A stretch of DNA of 39,069 nucleotides from a virus. The DNA lies in the IMG/VR virus record IMGVR_UViG_3300028837_002970, positions 1-39,069 of that record. One strand, written 5' to 3'. Each line of letters starts with the position of its first letter. The first letter of the stretch is position 1. The notes under the pieces were generated by a model, which was not told where the DNA came from, did no database searches, and saw only the letters and a program-made list of their open reading frames with translations. Position numbers and translations under genes: made by a program. Of this stretch, positions 1 through 7,340 are shown in pieces.

Positions 1-40
1 GAGTAAGAGAGCAACGAACATCATGAACGGCATACCGACA
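1..40. other. Left host flank
   Basis: Forty bases lie outside the inferred left end of the phage. On the minus strand they read through openly (VGMPFMMFVALLL), which could be a membrane segment of a host protein, but this is too short to identify. The five bases next to the end (CGACA) do not match those after the right end (TCTCC), so no target-site duplication is seen. Confidence 0.6.
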
Positions 41-81
41 TGTATGAAGACACAATAAATATAAGCTCAGGACAAATTAAA
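41..81 (+). repeat. Left terminal inverted repeat (transposase end site)
   Basis: The sequence starts TGTATGAAGACAC. At base 25 from the end (65..81) comes GCTCAGGACAAATTAAA, identical to bases 25-41 read inward from the right end. The outer 24 bases are partly alike (TGTA, then AGACA/GGACA and an AT stretch). The motif AGGACAAAWTAAA occurs twice at the right end and once, plus a degenerate copy, here. A TGT...ACA terminus is usual for MuA/TniA-type elements. Confidence 0.8.
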
Positions 82-136
82 AGTGAATTTTTAGGCTATT
101 TTTAGTAAGATTGAAAAATATTATATGATTATAACT

Positions 137-250
137 GGGACAGTAAGAGTCAAAAACTTTACATATTGAAATGTGGATAAGTGGGACAGTTAAGAACAGG
201 AACTTGACAGTATGTAAAAGGGACAGTTAGAGCCAAAAAGCTGACACTAT
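137..250 (+). repeat. Left-end iterons, three copies
   Basis: Three related copies of about 28 bp start at 137, 183 and 220 with GGGACAGT and end in ACTTTACAT, ACTTGACAGT and AGCTGACACT (cores at 156, 202 and 239). The same core in inverted orientation is found three times at the right end (38727..38829). These are the likely internal transposase-binding sites. The repressor gene ends just inside them, at 277. Confidence 0.7.
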
Positions 251-276
251 ATAATTTGGAAGCTGGAAGAAAAAAA

Positions 277-627
277 TTAACAATCTAATCCAGGAAAATT
301 AATATATTCATCGCTTTTACCAGGTGAATATAAATTTATCCAATGTTTCCATGGACCAGCCGGTATATCTGCAACAACAGGAATACCTTCACCTTTATTA
401 GGAAGAATCATCGGTTCTGCGCCATATCTTATCCACTCAGGATTTAAATTATATTCTTTCATTAATGATATTAAAAAATGTTCTGAAATATTGATACGCC
501 CATTAATGATATGTGAAATATTCGAACGTGATACACCTGTAATTGAAGCAATTTTTGCCTGTGTTAATTTTTTCATTTCAATGAATTTATAAAATTGTTT
601 ATTGGCAAAAGGGATATTTTTTTTCAT
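277..627 (-). CDS. CI-like repressor, HTH plus truncated S24 linker
   Basis: A 116-residue leftward gene, the only one on this strand. Residues 20-60 form an XRE/CI helix-turn-helix (LTQAKIASITGVSRSNISHI). The stretch GIPVVADIPAGPW resembles the hinge before the S24/LexA autoprotease domain, including a PAG cleavage-like site. The protein stops at FPGLDC, where the family normally runs on into the catalytic Ser and Lys. It is thus a DNA-binding half without self-cleavage machinery. No remainder of the S24 domain lies downstream, where the left-end iterons begin. Position and orientation fit the phage repressor; the shared spacer with the rightward regulator suggests a CI/Cro-type switch. Whether it is a working short repressor or a truncated one is open. 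Confidence 0.75.
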   Translation of the reverse strand: MKKNIPFANKQFYKFIEMKKLTQAKIASITGVSRSNISHIINGRINISEHFLISLMKEYNLNPEWIRYGAEPMILPNKGEGIPVVADIPAGPWKHWINLYSPGKSDEYINFPGLDC

Positions 628-725
628 AATGTTAAATACTCACATTTTTTCCTTGACAAGCGTTAAATATTAACTATATTAATCTTTACAGTATATATAA
701 ATACCTTATAAGAAAGGGAAACCCA
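628..725. promoter_or_regulatory. Divergent early promoter/operator region
   Basis: Facing right, TTGACA (653..658) and TATATT (675..680) are 16 bp apart, a good sigma-70-type promoter for the gene at 726. Between them lies the inverted repeat GTTAAATATTAAC (662..674), and a related half-site GTTAAATACTCAC sits at 631..643 just upstream of the leftward gene. An operator between -35 and -10 suggests direct repression by the HTH proteins encoded on either side. The leftward promoter cannot be assigned with confidence. Confidence 0.6.
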
Positions 726-953
726 GTGATATTAGACGGTGCAGATGTCAAATACCTCCTTCAAAAAAAGGGTTTTAGTTTTACCGATGTAGCCCGTCAG
801 ATCGGTGTAACGCCCGGCAGTATTTTTCTTGTATCAACCGGGCAGAGAAAATCGAAACGTATTACATCATACATAGAAAACCTCCTTGACATCGAGCCCG
901 GAACGCTTGAAATATCGGAGCGCAAGCGTGAAGAGCTCGTCGAGGTTGCATAA
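726..953 (+). CDS. Ner/Cro-like early DNA-binding protein
   Basis: A 75-residue protein starting at GTG 726, with AAAGGG upstream. Residues 5-60 form a helix-turn-helix of the Ner/Nlp kind (DVARQIGVTPGSIFLVSTGQ, then the basic RKSKRITSYIENLLDIEPG). In Mu, Ner turns down early transcription and blocks the repressor promoter. Here the gene is divergent from the repressor and directly followed by a terminator, which fits a Cro/Ner role. The sequence is also compatible with a generic XRE regulator. Confidence 0.65.
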   Translation: MILDGADVKYLLQKKGFSFTDVARQIGVTPGSIFLVSTGQRKSKRITSYIENLLDIEPGTLEISERKREELVEVA

Positions 954-1000
954 GCGGAGCCCCCAACGACTGGCCAGGTTGGACGGGGCTCTGCTTTTTT
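953..1000 (+). terminator. Intrinsic terminator after the Ner-like gene
   Basis: The stem AGCGGAGCCCC / GGGGCTCTGCT encloses a second stem (CCAAC/GTTGG) with CTGGCCAG inside, followed by TTTTTT. It starts at the stop codon. This could separate immediate-early from later early transcription. Confidence 0.7.
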
Positions 1001-1068
1001 ATTTGTGAAATATACGGATTTTTCGGGGGATGGCAATTAAAATTTTCGGGAGAGATTTTAAGATATAT

Positions 1069-1160
1069 GGATTCCCGATTAATCCCCAATCAAGTTGGGG
1101 ATCGGGAATGACAGAGAGGAAAAGGGATAAATAAGGGCAGGTGCAAGGCCTGCCCCTACG
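1069..1160 (+). repeat. Dispersed repeats A and D
   Basis: 1069..1114 is a family A repeat: GGATTCCCGATT, an inner hairpin (ATCCCCAA/TTGGGGAT), then ATCGGGAATGACA. 1135..1160 is a family D repeat (GGGCAGG...CCTGCCCCTACG). Both fill the spacer before the CII-like gene. Bases 1001..1068 show nothing recognisable. Confidence 0.7.
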
Positions 1161-1174
1161 GAAGGCGGGAAAAA

Positions 1175-1654
1175 ATGGGGAAACGAAAGAGTAATTTCAA
1201 GGCATCGATGACGCTGACGGAGATCATCTGGCAGACGGTAAACCGTGGACAGCTCACACCGGAACAGCTCCAGGATGAAATCGATTATTCGGCAAGCGCA
1301 CTCAAGCGAGCAGGACTCGACGGGGAATCGGGAGCAGGATTCAATCTCCGCAAGCTTATACCACTGATGAAAACGCAGGACGATTACAGCATACTCGAGT
1401 TTTTAGCATACCGCTGCGGGTTCCTGTTAATCGAGATACCCAGAGGCAGCAGATCAAAGAAGGACAGGATGGCGAGTGTGGCCGAGTACCAGAAGTTAGG
1501 CGGTATTGTTGTGGAAATGCTTATAAGGTTTATTGAAAACGGGGCAACACAGGCGGAGGCAGAAGATATTCTGCACGATATGCTCAAGGGTACGGCCGAG
1601 ATGATCCAGGATGTCAAATCGGGGAATCAGATCGAGCTGGATTTTATGGGGTGA
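1175..1654 (+). CDS. Phage regulatory protein CII-like (CP76 family)
   Basis: A 159-residue soluble protein. The segment around residues 30-90 (QLQDEIDYSASALKRAGLDG, then FNLRKLIPLMKTQDDYSILE) matches the pattern of the CII/CP76 phage regulators (Phage_CII, PF06892), which bind DNA and activate or repress early promoters. The C-terminal half is helical. It is the first gene after the Ner terminator, separated from it by host-type repeats. The family assignment comes from recalled motif resemblance. Confidence 0.6.
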   Translation: MGKRKSNFKASMTLTEIIWQTVNRGQLTPEQLQDEIDYSASALKRAGLDGESGAGFNLRKLIPLMKTQDDYSILEFLAYRCGFLLIEIPRGSRSKKDRMASVAEYQKLGGIVVEMLIRFIENGATQAEAEDILHDMLKGTAEMIQDVKSGNQIELDFMG

Positions 1655-1698
1655 GTGTTAAAAAAAGTCTATCATAAAGTGCAGTAAGTGCACTTCAC

Positions 1699-2124
1699 TT
1701 GACGTGTAATTTATTTCACGGATGGAGCAGATGGTTGGATAGTAAAATTTTCGAGCAGGATATACCAGATGAAATACTTGAAATCATCATTGAAAAAGCA
1801 GGAGGCGGGAGATTCAGGATTCCACAATGGGAATCGAAACATAATCCAAGATATAGGGAAAAGAGAAATAAGCGAATTTGCCAGAGAAGATTACAAGGAG
1901 CAACTTTAAAAGAACTTATTATTGAATTTAATCTTAAAAAACGAAGAATTTGCAAAATACTTAAAGAGAATGGGATTCAGGTCAGGGAAGAAAGAAAGAA
2001 ATCATTGAAGGAAGAAATAAAATTGTATTTGAAGCTCGGATATGGGAAGTCAGAGATAGCTAAGCGTGTGGGGAAATCGAGGCAGTGGGTATATGAATTT
2101 ATACGGAAAGAAGGGCTGAGATGA
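1699..2124 (+). CDS. Mor/C-like transcription activator with extra HTH
   Basis: Up to 141 residues. Residues 30-90 resemble Mu Mor/C: a GG.RFRIPQ segment, then basic residues and a helix-turn-helix (LKELIIEFNLKKRRICKIL). A second helix-turn-helix follows at about 105-138 (KSEIAKRVGKSRQWVYEFI), giving two DNA-binding units. Mor and C activate middle and late transcription in Mu. The start is uncertain. TTG at 1699 has no clear ribosome site, while the in-frame TTG at 1735 has GGAG just upstream. The region before it holds overlapping palindromic pieces (AAGTGCACTT, 1687..1696). The next gene overlaps the stop by four bases. Confidence 0.5.
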   Translation: MTCNLFHGWSRWLDSKIFEQDIPDEILEIIIEKAGGGRFRIPQWESKHNPRYREKRNKRICQRRLQGATLKELIIEFNLKKRRICKILKENGIQVREERKKSLKEEIKLYLKLGYGKSEIAKRVGKSRQWVYEFIRKEGLR

Positions 2125-2389
2125 AGTTAGATACAAATAAAAAAGAGGAAATAAGTGAAGAGTTAAAAGAACAAATCAGGGATGAATATTGTGAACCAGG
2201 GCGATGGGATAAAATGAAAATTGAAAGACTGGCTCTTGCTCATGATTTACGGCCAAAGGATGGATCGCTTTTACGATTTTGCTGGCGTATATCGCCGGCT
2301 TTGTAACGGCCTTATTATGGGGGCGTTGGGTGGTAAGGAGGAATCCAGAGAAATTCGGTAAAAAACCGGAGAAATATGGGGAGTATTGA
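2121..2389 (+). CDS. Small one-helix membrane protein, needs a -1 frameshift
   Basis: The first frame starts at ATG 2121, overlapping the previous stop, and gives a charged N-terminal part that would end at 2306 in residues without character. In the -1 frame from about 2255 the DNA encodes GWIAFTILLAYIAGFVTALL followed by WGRWVVRRNPEKF and a stop at 2387..2389. This is a textbook membrane helix with a basic flank, but it has no start codon of its own. Joining the frames at CCAAAGG (2253..2259) gives a credible protein of about 89 residues. The cause may be a programmed shift, a mutation or a base error. Function unknown. Confidence 0.4.
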
Positions 2390-2394
2390 GGAAC

Positions 2395-2446
2395 ATAGGC
2401 ACAGAGGCACAAAGTAGATTCCCGATTGAAGAATTCGGGAATGACA
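2395..2446 (+). repeat. Dispersed repeats B and A
   Basis: AGGCACAGAGGCACAAAG (family B) is directly followed by a family A unit (GATTCCCGATTGAAGAATTC and GGGAATGACA), ending 17 bases before the next start codon. Confidence 0.7.
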
Positions 2447-2462
2447 AAAAAGGAGGAGAAAC

Positions 2463-3008
2463 ATGAGTGCAGTAGGAATTGGTTTGCGGGCAAAGGAAAT
2501 TGATATTCCGAAGAAAAATTCACAGAAGATCGACCGTATCATCAAAGATGGTGTCAGGCTTAAAAAACATCTTGAGGATACAAAGCAGGAGGTCGAAAGA
2601 AACAATCAGCTGCTCATACCCCATGCGGAGAATCTGGCGGGCATCAGCGGTCAGAAGACGGTCGGATTTCAGAGCCCGCACGGATCTGTCAAGGTGACAT
2701 TCGGCGATAAGATCGTTTATCGTGAAAGCGATATGCCGAAAATAAAAGGCATACTCGGGCCGGTGTTTGACCAGGTGTTTACCCGTGAGACGACCTATGC
2801 AGTGAGCATCAGTGAAATCCCTGAAATCAAACGGCTTCTCGGCAAAATGTATGACACGCTCATCAAGGAGCAAGACAGCCACAGCCATAAAAAGAAGATC
2901 AGGGATATACTCTCAGACGGTGACAGCGAGGTTTCTAAGAAACTCAGGAAAATCGTTCTTATCGCGCCTAATAAACCGTCCATTGTCTTCAACAAAGATG
3001 CAGGTTAA
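2463..3008 (+). CDS. Hypothetical early phage protein
   Basis: A 181-residue soluble protein that I do not recognise, starting at ATG 2463 after a strong AAGGAGGAG site. The N-terminal 55 residues are a charged helix rich in Lys and Glu. The centre (residues 60-95) looks like a small beta-rich domain. The C-terminus is basic. It lies in the early block between the Mor-like and winged-helix genes, where Mu-like phages often carry Gam or DUF3164 genes, but the sequence does not clearly match either. Confidence 0.7.
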   Translation: MSAVGIGLRAKEIDIPKKNSQKIDRIIKDGVRLKKHLEDTKQEVERNNQLLIPHAENLAGISGQKTVGFQSPHGSVKVTFGDKIVYRESDMPKIKGILGPVFDQVFTRETTYAVSISEIPEIKRLLGKMYDTLIKEQDSHSHKKKIRDILSDGDSEVSKKLRKIVLIAPNKPSIVFNKDAG

Positions 3009-3026
3009 TACCGAAAGGGAACACTG

Positions 3027-3410
3027 ATGGACAACCAGGGCGGAACTCAGCTTGATATTTTCGACAAAATATCAATGGACAGCGATTCGCAATATGTTCT
3101 TCATCTTATCCAGGGAAGGATTGGCAGGCAAAGTGCAATTTCTGTCAGCGACATATCCGAACTTACCGCGATCCCACCTCGAACGGTGAGGGATATTGTC
3201 AAGAACCTGATCGAACATCACCTGGTCAGGATCGGGTCCGCCCTGGGCAGTCCATCGGGATATTATATAATCAGAACAAAGGAAGAAGCCGAGCAGAATG
3301 AGCGTACACTCAGGAAATTAGGCATATCAATTTTAGTGCGGGCGGCGGCGTTGAGGAAACTGACGATACGGGAATATTTGAGAGAGCTGCAGGGGGAATT
3401 GCAGTTGTGA
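3027..3410 (+). CDS. Winged-helix regulator
   Basis: A 127-residue protein. Residues 20-85 form a MarR/GntR-like winged helix (ISVSDISELTAIPPRTVRDI, then VKNLIEHHLVRIG and a YYII wing strand). The C-terminal part is helical and basic. ATG 3027 follows AAAGGG. The stop overlaps the GTG start of the GemA gene by three bases, so the two are translationally coupled. Likely an early regulator. Confidence 0.65.
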   Translation: MDNQGGTQLDIFDKISMDSDSQYVLHLIQGRIGRQSAISVSDISELTAIPPRTVRDIVKNLIEHHLVRIGSALGSPSGYYIIRTKEEAEQNERTLRKLGISILVRAAALRKLTIREYLRELQGELQL

Positions 3411-3820
3411 AAAAGATAACGAAAAATCAACTAAAGGCGATCTGGACGATTGTCCGGAAAAATAATATCGACGAAGATATGTTCCGGGAATGGCTCTATG
3501 ATAATTACGAGATACGATCAACCCGTAAACTCACAGAAGCACAGGCAGCCAGTGTAATTGATTCGCTGCAGGTGTTTATCGGACACCGGTACCGTCCGCA
3601 TGGAAGAACCTGGGGGATCACCGACAGGCAGTTCTGGAAAGCACGTGTGCTTGCCGAGAAATTAGGCTGGGACGATCCGAGACGATTGGATGGGCTTGTA
3701 AAAAAAATGTTTTACGGGAAAGACAGGCTGGAGATATTGAATAAATCGGAAGGAACGAAGCTGATTGTGGCGTTGGAGAAGATGGTGGTAGAAGTTGAGA
3801 AGGGCGTTCTTCAATTATGA
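3407..3820 (+). CDS. gemA: GemA-like regulatory protein (Mu gp16 family)
   Basis: A 137-residue protein starting at GTG 3407. It matches the GemA/DUF1018 (PF06252) plan: an N-terminal basic helix (KNQLKAIWTIVRKNNIDED), a conserved 'R.L....D.fR.WL' type segment, RKLTEAQAASVIDSL, then RTWGITDRQFWKARVLAEKL, which fits the family's second helical repeat. In Mu, GemA affects host gene expression and supercoiling-related functions. It sits in the early operon before the transposase, as in other Mu-like phages. Confidence 0.75.
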   Translation: MKKITKNQLKAIWTIVRKNNIDEDMFREWLYDNYEIRSTRKLTEAQAASVIDSLQVFIGHRYRPHGRTWGITDRQFWKARVLAEKLGWDDPRRLDGLVKKMFYGKDRLEILNKSEGTKLIVALEKMVVEVEKGVLQL

Positions 3821-3830
3821 ATTATGAATT

Positions 3831-4007
3831 ATGAATGAGATAGACAGGAAAATAAAGAGAATTGAGAATCAGATAAACACGATGACGAGAGTGATAGAAA
3901 CATATAAGCTCACGCTGAGCATTCTGAAATTTGTATTGATAGACTTAAAAAACAGGAAGGTTGTGGAAGAGGCTGAGAAAATTGTTAAGGAATGCGAAAA
4001 AAGATGA
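3831..4007 (+). CDS. Small coiled-coil protein
   Basis: A 58-residue reading frame, ATG 3831 to TGA 4005..4007. The product MNEIDRKIKRIENQI... is a nearly continuous amphipathic helix with hydrophobic residues every three to four positions, so probably a coiled coil. The start lies in an AATTATGAATTATGAA repeat (family E) with no good ribosome site, which lowers confidence. Function unknown. Confidence 0.5.
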   Translation: MNEIDRKIKRIENQINTMTRVIETYKLTLSILKFVLIDLKNRKVVEEAEKIVKECEKR

Positions 4008-4040
4008 ATAAATGCTTGACAAATAGAACGAATGGATGTA

Positions 4041-4189
4041 TTTTTCCGGCAATATTCAGATTCTATCACCGGTTTGCCGGACGAGACTCGGCAATTTTTG
4101 TGCCTGAAATATACGGCGCAGAGAGTCCCGGTACCGTGAGGTATCAGGCGACCTGTGATAGGGTCGGAATAGCTCTCTGCGTCTTTTTT
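4041..4189 (+). ncRNA. Structured leader/terminator RNA candidate
   Basis: Several stems follow one another: CCGG-TTTG-CCGG (4069..4080), GGCA/TGCC (4090..4104), then a three-way junction. The junction's closing stem is CGCAGAGAG/CTCTCTGCG (4117..4125 with 4173..4181). Its arms are GGTACC-GTGA-GGTATC (4130..4145, a GNRA tetraloop) and CGACC/GGTCG (4149..4166). A T-run follows at 4183..4189. The product would be a terminator with a folded interior, upstream of a gene with a strong ribosome site at 4221. It may be a terminator only, a cis-regulator, or a small RNA 3' end. Confidence 0.5.
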
Positions 4190-4231
4190 ATTGGCGCAAA
4201 ATATTCAAAAACTATCACTGAGGAGGCTCCG

Positions 4232-4504
4232 ATGGAGCGCCGAGACACCCACACAGTACACCCGCCGGAATTAGAATCCCGCGACATTTATGACATCGAA
4301 GAAGAAATGAACGAGATCATCGGATTCATGAAGGACGTTATTATGGTCCTTTCATGCGTGGACGAGAACTCGCTTGTTATTAATGGGTCTTACTATCTTC
4401 TGAGGGAATGCGAGAAGAAGATGGAACGGTTAGACGATGTTTACCAGGAGATGCTGACACGGTTGATCAGGAACAGGAAGATGGAGGACATAAGCGATGT
4501 GTAA
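4232..4504 (+). CDS. Small acidic hypothetical protein
   Basis: A 90-residue protein. The reading frame is open further upstream but runs through the structured RNA, and ATG 4232 follows GAGGAGG at good spacing, so I chose that start. The product (MERRDTHTVHPPELESRDIY...) is acidic and helical with a central hydrophobic stretch (IIGFMKDVIMVLSCV) that is probably a buried helix. Not recognised. It overlaps the next gene by eight bases, indicating one operon. Confidence 0.65.
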   Translation: MERRDTHTVHPPELESRDIYDIEEEMNEIIGFMKDVIMVLSCVDENSLVINGSYYLLRECEKKMERLDDVYQEMLTRLIRNRKMEDISDV

Positions 4505-4727
4505 TATGGATAGTATTAATAAAAAGAAGAAAGAGCTGGAAAAAATAGAATCTGAAATCGATGAAGATAACGAGAATGAACCATATGATCACAAAAAAAA
4601 TATAGAACAAATAAAAAAGCTTAAAAAATGCTACGAATTAACAAAAGAAATAGAGCAAGAATTACTCTCAATGATAACAATTATAGAAGCTGAAAATATA
4701 ATGAGAGAAAAGTTTAATAAATCATGA
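4497..4727 (+). CDS. Charged coiled-coil hypothetical protein
   Basis: A 76-residue, very charged, lysine- and glutamate-rich helical protein (KKKELEKIESEIDEDNENE, later ELTKEIEQELLSM). Start at ATG 4497, overlapping the previous stop, or at ATG 4506. Base composition is AT-rich compared with the transposase genes downstream. The stop codon falls inside the 47-bp palindrome. Function unknown. Confidence 0.6.
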   Translation: MCNMDSINKKKKELEKIESEIDEDNENEPYDHKKNIEQIKKLKKCYELTKEIEQELLSMITIIEAENIMREKFNKS

Positions 4728-4767
4728 TAAACAAATCCGACATAATGTCGGATTTGTTTATCATGAT
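4721..4767. promoter_or_regulatory. 47-bp perfect palindrome
   Basis: Bases 4721..4743 are the exact reverse complement of 4745..4767 around a central A, with inner arms AAATCCGACAT/ATGTCGGATTT. A third half-site, GTGTCGGATTTC, follows at 4770..4781. It lies between two genes and just before the real start of the next (ATG 4796). It could be a large operator or a strong hairpin; no T-run follows, so a simple terminator is less likely. Confidence 0.7.
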
Positions 4768-4795
4768 AGTGTCGGATTTCAAAAAGGAGAAAAGG

Positions 4796-5707
4796 ATGAA
4801 TCAATTAATGGCGCTATTTGATGATTTTAAAAATTTACCTAAAAAATATAACCGTGAAGAATATATAAATGCGGCAGAAAAGGCAATTTTATTTCAAAAA
4901 AGTGTAACCGCAGAAACAGCTGTTTTTGTCGGAAATATCTTAAAAGAGATTAAAGAACATGAAGGGCACGGAAACTGGTATAAAGCTTTAGAATCATTAG
5001 ACCTTGATCCAAAAAAAGCCGAAAGGCTTATAAAAATAGCCGATAAATTCGGGGATGATCCTTCGAAGCTATCAGGTATTTCTCCGACAAAAGCATATCT
5101 TCTGACAACCATTCCCGAAGAAAATCTCATCCAGTTAAAACAAGATGAATTATTTATTTCATCAGATGGAACAGCTTATACACTTGGTGAGATTAGAGAA
5201 ATGAGCGGGAAGGAATTCGAGAATAAACTCCTCAATCTTCGCAATCAGAAAAATAAGGATTTGAGCCGCATAACTATTGAACGTGACAATTATAAAGCAG
5301 AAATTGAAGATACCCGGGTGGAATATGAAAAAGTAATGAAGCAGCTCGAGGAACTTCCAAAAGGGAAAAATGAAACTCTCTATAAAGAAAAAAAGGCATT
5401 AGAACAATATGTAGAAGATTTAACAAAAAAATTAAATTCCCTCGAGATAAAAATGAAAGAGATGGAGGAGCAGAAATACAATGAACAGGAAATTATTGAA
5501 GCAATGTCGAACGCGAGCAAAGCTCTTTTTGATGCTCACATAAAGATTAACAATGTAAAAATTGAGTTTGATAACAGGAAATTACGAGCAAAGATTCTGG
5601 CATTTTTTCAGGAATCGAGGCAAGTATTGAATTTTACAACACAAAACTATGAACACAAAATTGACGAGAGTATAGACAATGACAGCACACATCAAAGTAC
5701 CGGATGA
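4796..5707 (+). CDS. DUF3102-like protein with coiled coil
   Basis: A 303-residue protein. I chose ATG 4796 because AAGGAG precedes it and the frame upstream lies in the palindrome. Residues 25-110 (VGNILKEIKEHEGHGNWYKA, then DPKKAERLIKIADKFGDD and SPTKAYLLTTIPEE) fit the DUF3102 pattern found in phages and plasmids near replication or partition genes. Residues 155-245 are a long coiled coil, followed by a small C-terminal domain. It overlaps the transposase start by 29 bases. Possible accessory factor for transposition/replication; function not established. Confidence 0.6.
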   Translation: MNQLMALFDDFKNLPKKYNREEYINAAEKAILFQKSVTAETAVFVGNILKEIKEHEGHGNWYKALESLDLDPKKAERLIKIADKFGDDPSKLSGISPTKAYLLTTIPEENLIQLKQDELFISSDGTAYTLGEIREMSGKEFENKLLNLRNQKNKDLSRITIERDNYKAEIEDTRVEYEKVMKQLEELPKGKNETLYKEKKALEQYVEDLTKKLNSLEIKMKEMEEQKYNEQEIIEAMSNASKALFDAHIKINNVKIEFDNRKLRAKILAFFQESRQVLNFTTQNYEHKIDESIDNDSTHQSTG

Positions 5708-7340
5708 AACGATCTGCGAAATCGTGCAGAGATGGGATGATATGACGGCCGGCGAACATGCACGGATAGTGCGTGAAGCGGCTCAGGAACATGGTGTGAA
5801 GATAGGCACGATTTATAACAGGATCAAGGGATACCGGGAGTGCGGCAGACGGACGGCAGAGAAACGGTCTGATAAGGGCAGACCGAGACTTTTCAGCAAG
5901 GATAAAATGAAAGCATTTGTGAAAGCGGTCATGGGTATCAAAGCGCATGACCCATATAAACCGGACGGCAGGGTATCGAACCCTAATAAGGTGATGAGCA
6001 CAGAACGTGCAATCGAGATCTTAGAGAAAATGGGGCAACTACCGGAGGGGAAACTCACCGCACGTACAGTGAACCGCTGGGCAAAAATTTATGATGCGAC
6101 GGTAAAAAAGATCTGTGCGGCGAAACCGGCGGTGAAGTTAGTAAGCGAACACCCGAATCATGTGCATCTGGTCGACTTTTCGGTATGTGAACAGTACTAC
6201 CTGCGGGAAAAGGACGGGAAAATCGCCATGCGGCCCTGGACATACAAGAATAAACCGAATGAATCGAGGGAAAAAATCTGGACATTCGCACTGGTAGATC
6301 ATTATTCGACGGCGAAATACATCAGGTATTTCCTGTCAGCTGGCGAAAGCTCACGGATTCTTTACCATGGATTAATGGAAGCCTGGGAGAAAAGAGACGA
6401 TACGCAATTCCCGTTTCATGGGGCGCCACGGATTTTATATGCAGATAAAGGCTCGGCACTCCGGTCGGAGCGGATACAGAATATGCTCGAGGCGCTTGGA
6501 GTGAAAGTGATCTATCACAAACCGGGGAATCCCCGCGCAAAAGGTATGGTAGAATCGGCATTCAAGCATCTGCAGGTAGATTTCGAAACTGAGCTGAGGC
6601 ACTGCCCGGCACTGACGCTCGAGGATCTGAACGACCGTGTGTATAACTGGCTTATTGAACACAACTGGAAATCGAGCGAAGGCGAAGATATATCCCGATT
6701 TGCTAAGTGGCAGGAAATCAGCGGAGAACAGCTCTTGGAGCTGCCGCCGAAACATATTCTTGCCCGGGTAACCGCATCGCATCAGATCCGAACGGTTGAT
6801 GCATACTGCACAGTGAGTATTCAGGGCGAAAAATTCGGCGTCCCGGAAGATATTATCGGGAAGAAGGTGAGGGTGTGGTTTAACATCGACGGCGGGATAT
6901 CTGTGCAGGATATCGAGACCGGAGAGATGTACCGTAATGTCGAACCAAAGAAGGCAGTATTCGGTGAATTCAGGGCGCATAAGAAATCAGATGCAGAACG
7001 TATGCAGGACGATGCGATCAGGATGGCGAAGGATATAAGCAAGGCAATGACACCCTATGTGCTGAGACGTGATATACCGAACCTGCACGGGCTGCCGAAA
7101 ACCGGGAAGCCGATCGAGGTTGACAGCGAACTTGTCCAGGAAGAATACGAGGAATATGGAAGTATCTACCAGGCTAAGATGGCAATTGCGGATGAGCTCA
7201 GGATCAATCTGGGAGATTTAGAACCCTGGCTGTTAGAGGAAATCGAGAGTGCATTGAATGAGACATTAGATAAGGAAAAGGTTCATAAAATAGCACAATT
7301 TATTGAGGGATATTTGAGAGAAGCGAGGGATGCTGTTTGA
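5679..7340 (+). CDS. MuA-type DDE transposase
   Basis: A 553-residue protein. Residues 15-140 contain helix-turn-helix DNA-binding units (VREAAQEHGVKIGTIYNRIK, then a basic linker) that would bind the terminal iterons. The retrovirus-integrase-fold catalytic core has D166 (HVHLVDFS), D256 (RILYADKGSA) and E292 (NPRAKGMVESAF), with exactly 35 residues between the second and third. A Mu-type beta-barrel domain follows (residues 370-430, TVSIQGEKFGVPEDIIGKKV) and a helical tail that would contact the ATPase. It cuts and joins the element ends at 41 and 38903 and drives lytic replicative transposition. Slightly shorter than Mu A (663), nearer the B3/D3112 type. Confidence 0.92.
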   Translation: MTAHIKVPDETICEIVQRWDDMTAGEHARIVREAAQEHGVKIGTIYNRIKGYRECGRRTAEKRSDKGRPRLFSKDKMKAFVKAVMGIKAHDPYKPDGRVSNPNKVMSTERAIEILEKMGQLPEGKLTARTVNRWAKIYDATVKKICAAKPAVKLVSEHPNHVHLVDFSVCEQYYLREKDGKIAMRPWTYKNKPNESREKIWTFALVDHYSTAKYIRYFLSAGESSRILYHGLMEAWEKRDDTQFPFHGAPRILYADKGSALRSERIQNMLEALGVKVIYHKPGNPRAKGMVESAFKHLQVDFETELRHCPALTLEDLNDRVYNWLIEHNWKSSEGEDISRFAKWQEISGEQLLELPPKHILARVTASHQIRTVDAYCTVSIQGEKFGVPEDIIGKKVRVWFNIDGGISVQDIETGEMYRNVEPKKAVFGEFRAHKKSDAERMQDDAIRMAKDISKAMTPYVLRRDIPNLHGLPKTGKPIEVDSELVQEEYEEYGSIYQAKMAIADELRINLGDLEPWLLEEIESALNETLDKEKVHKIAQFIEGYLREARDAV

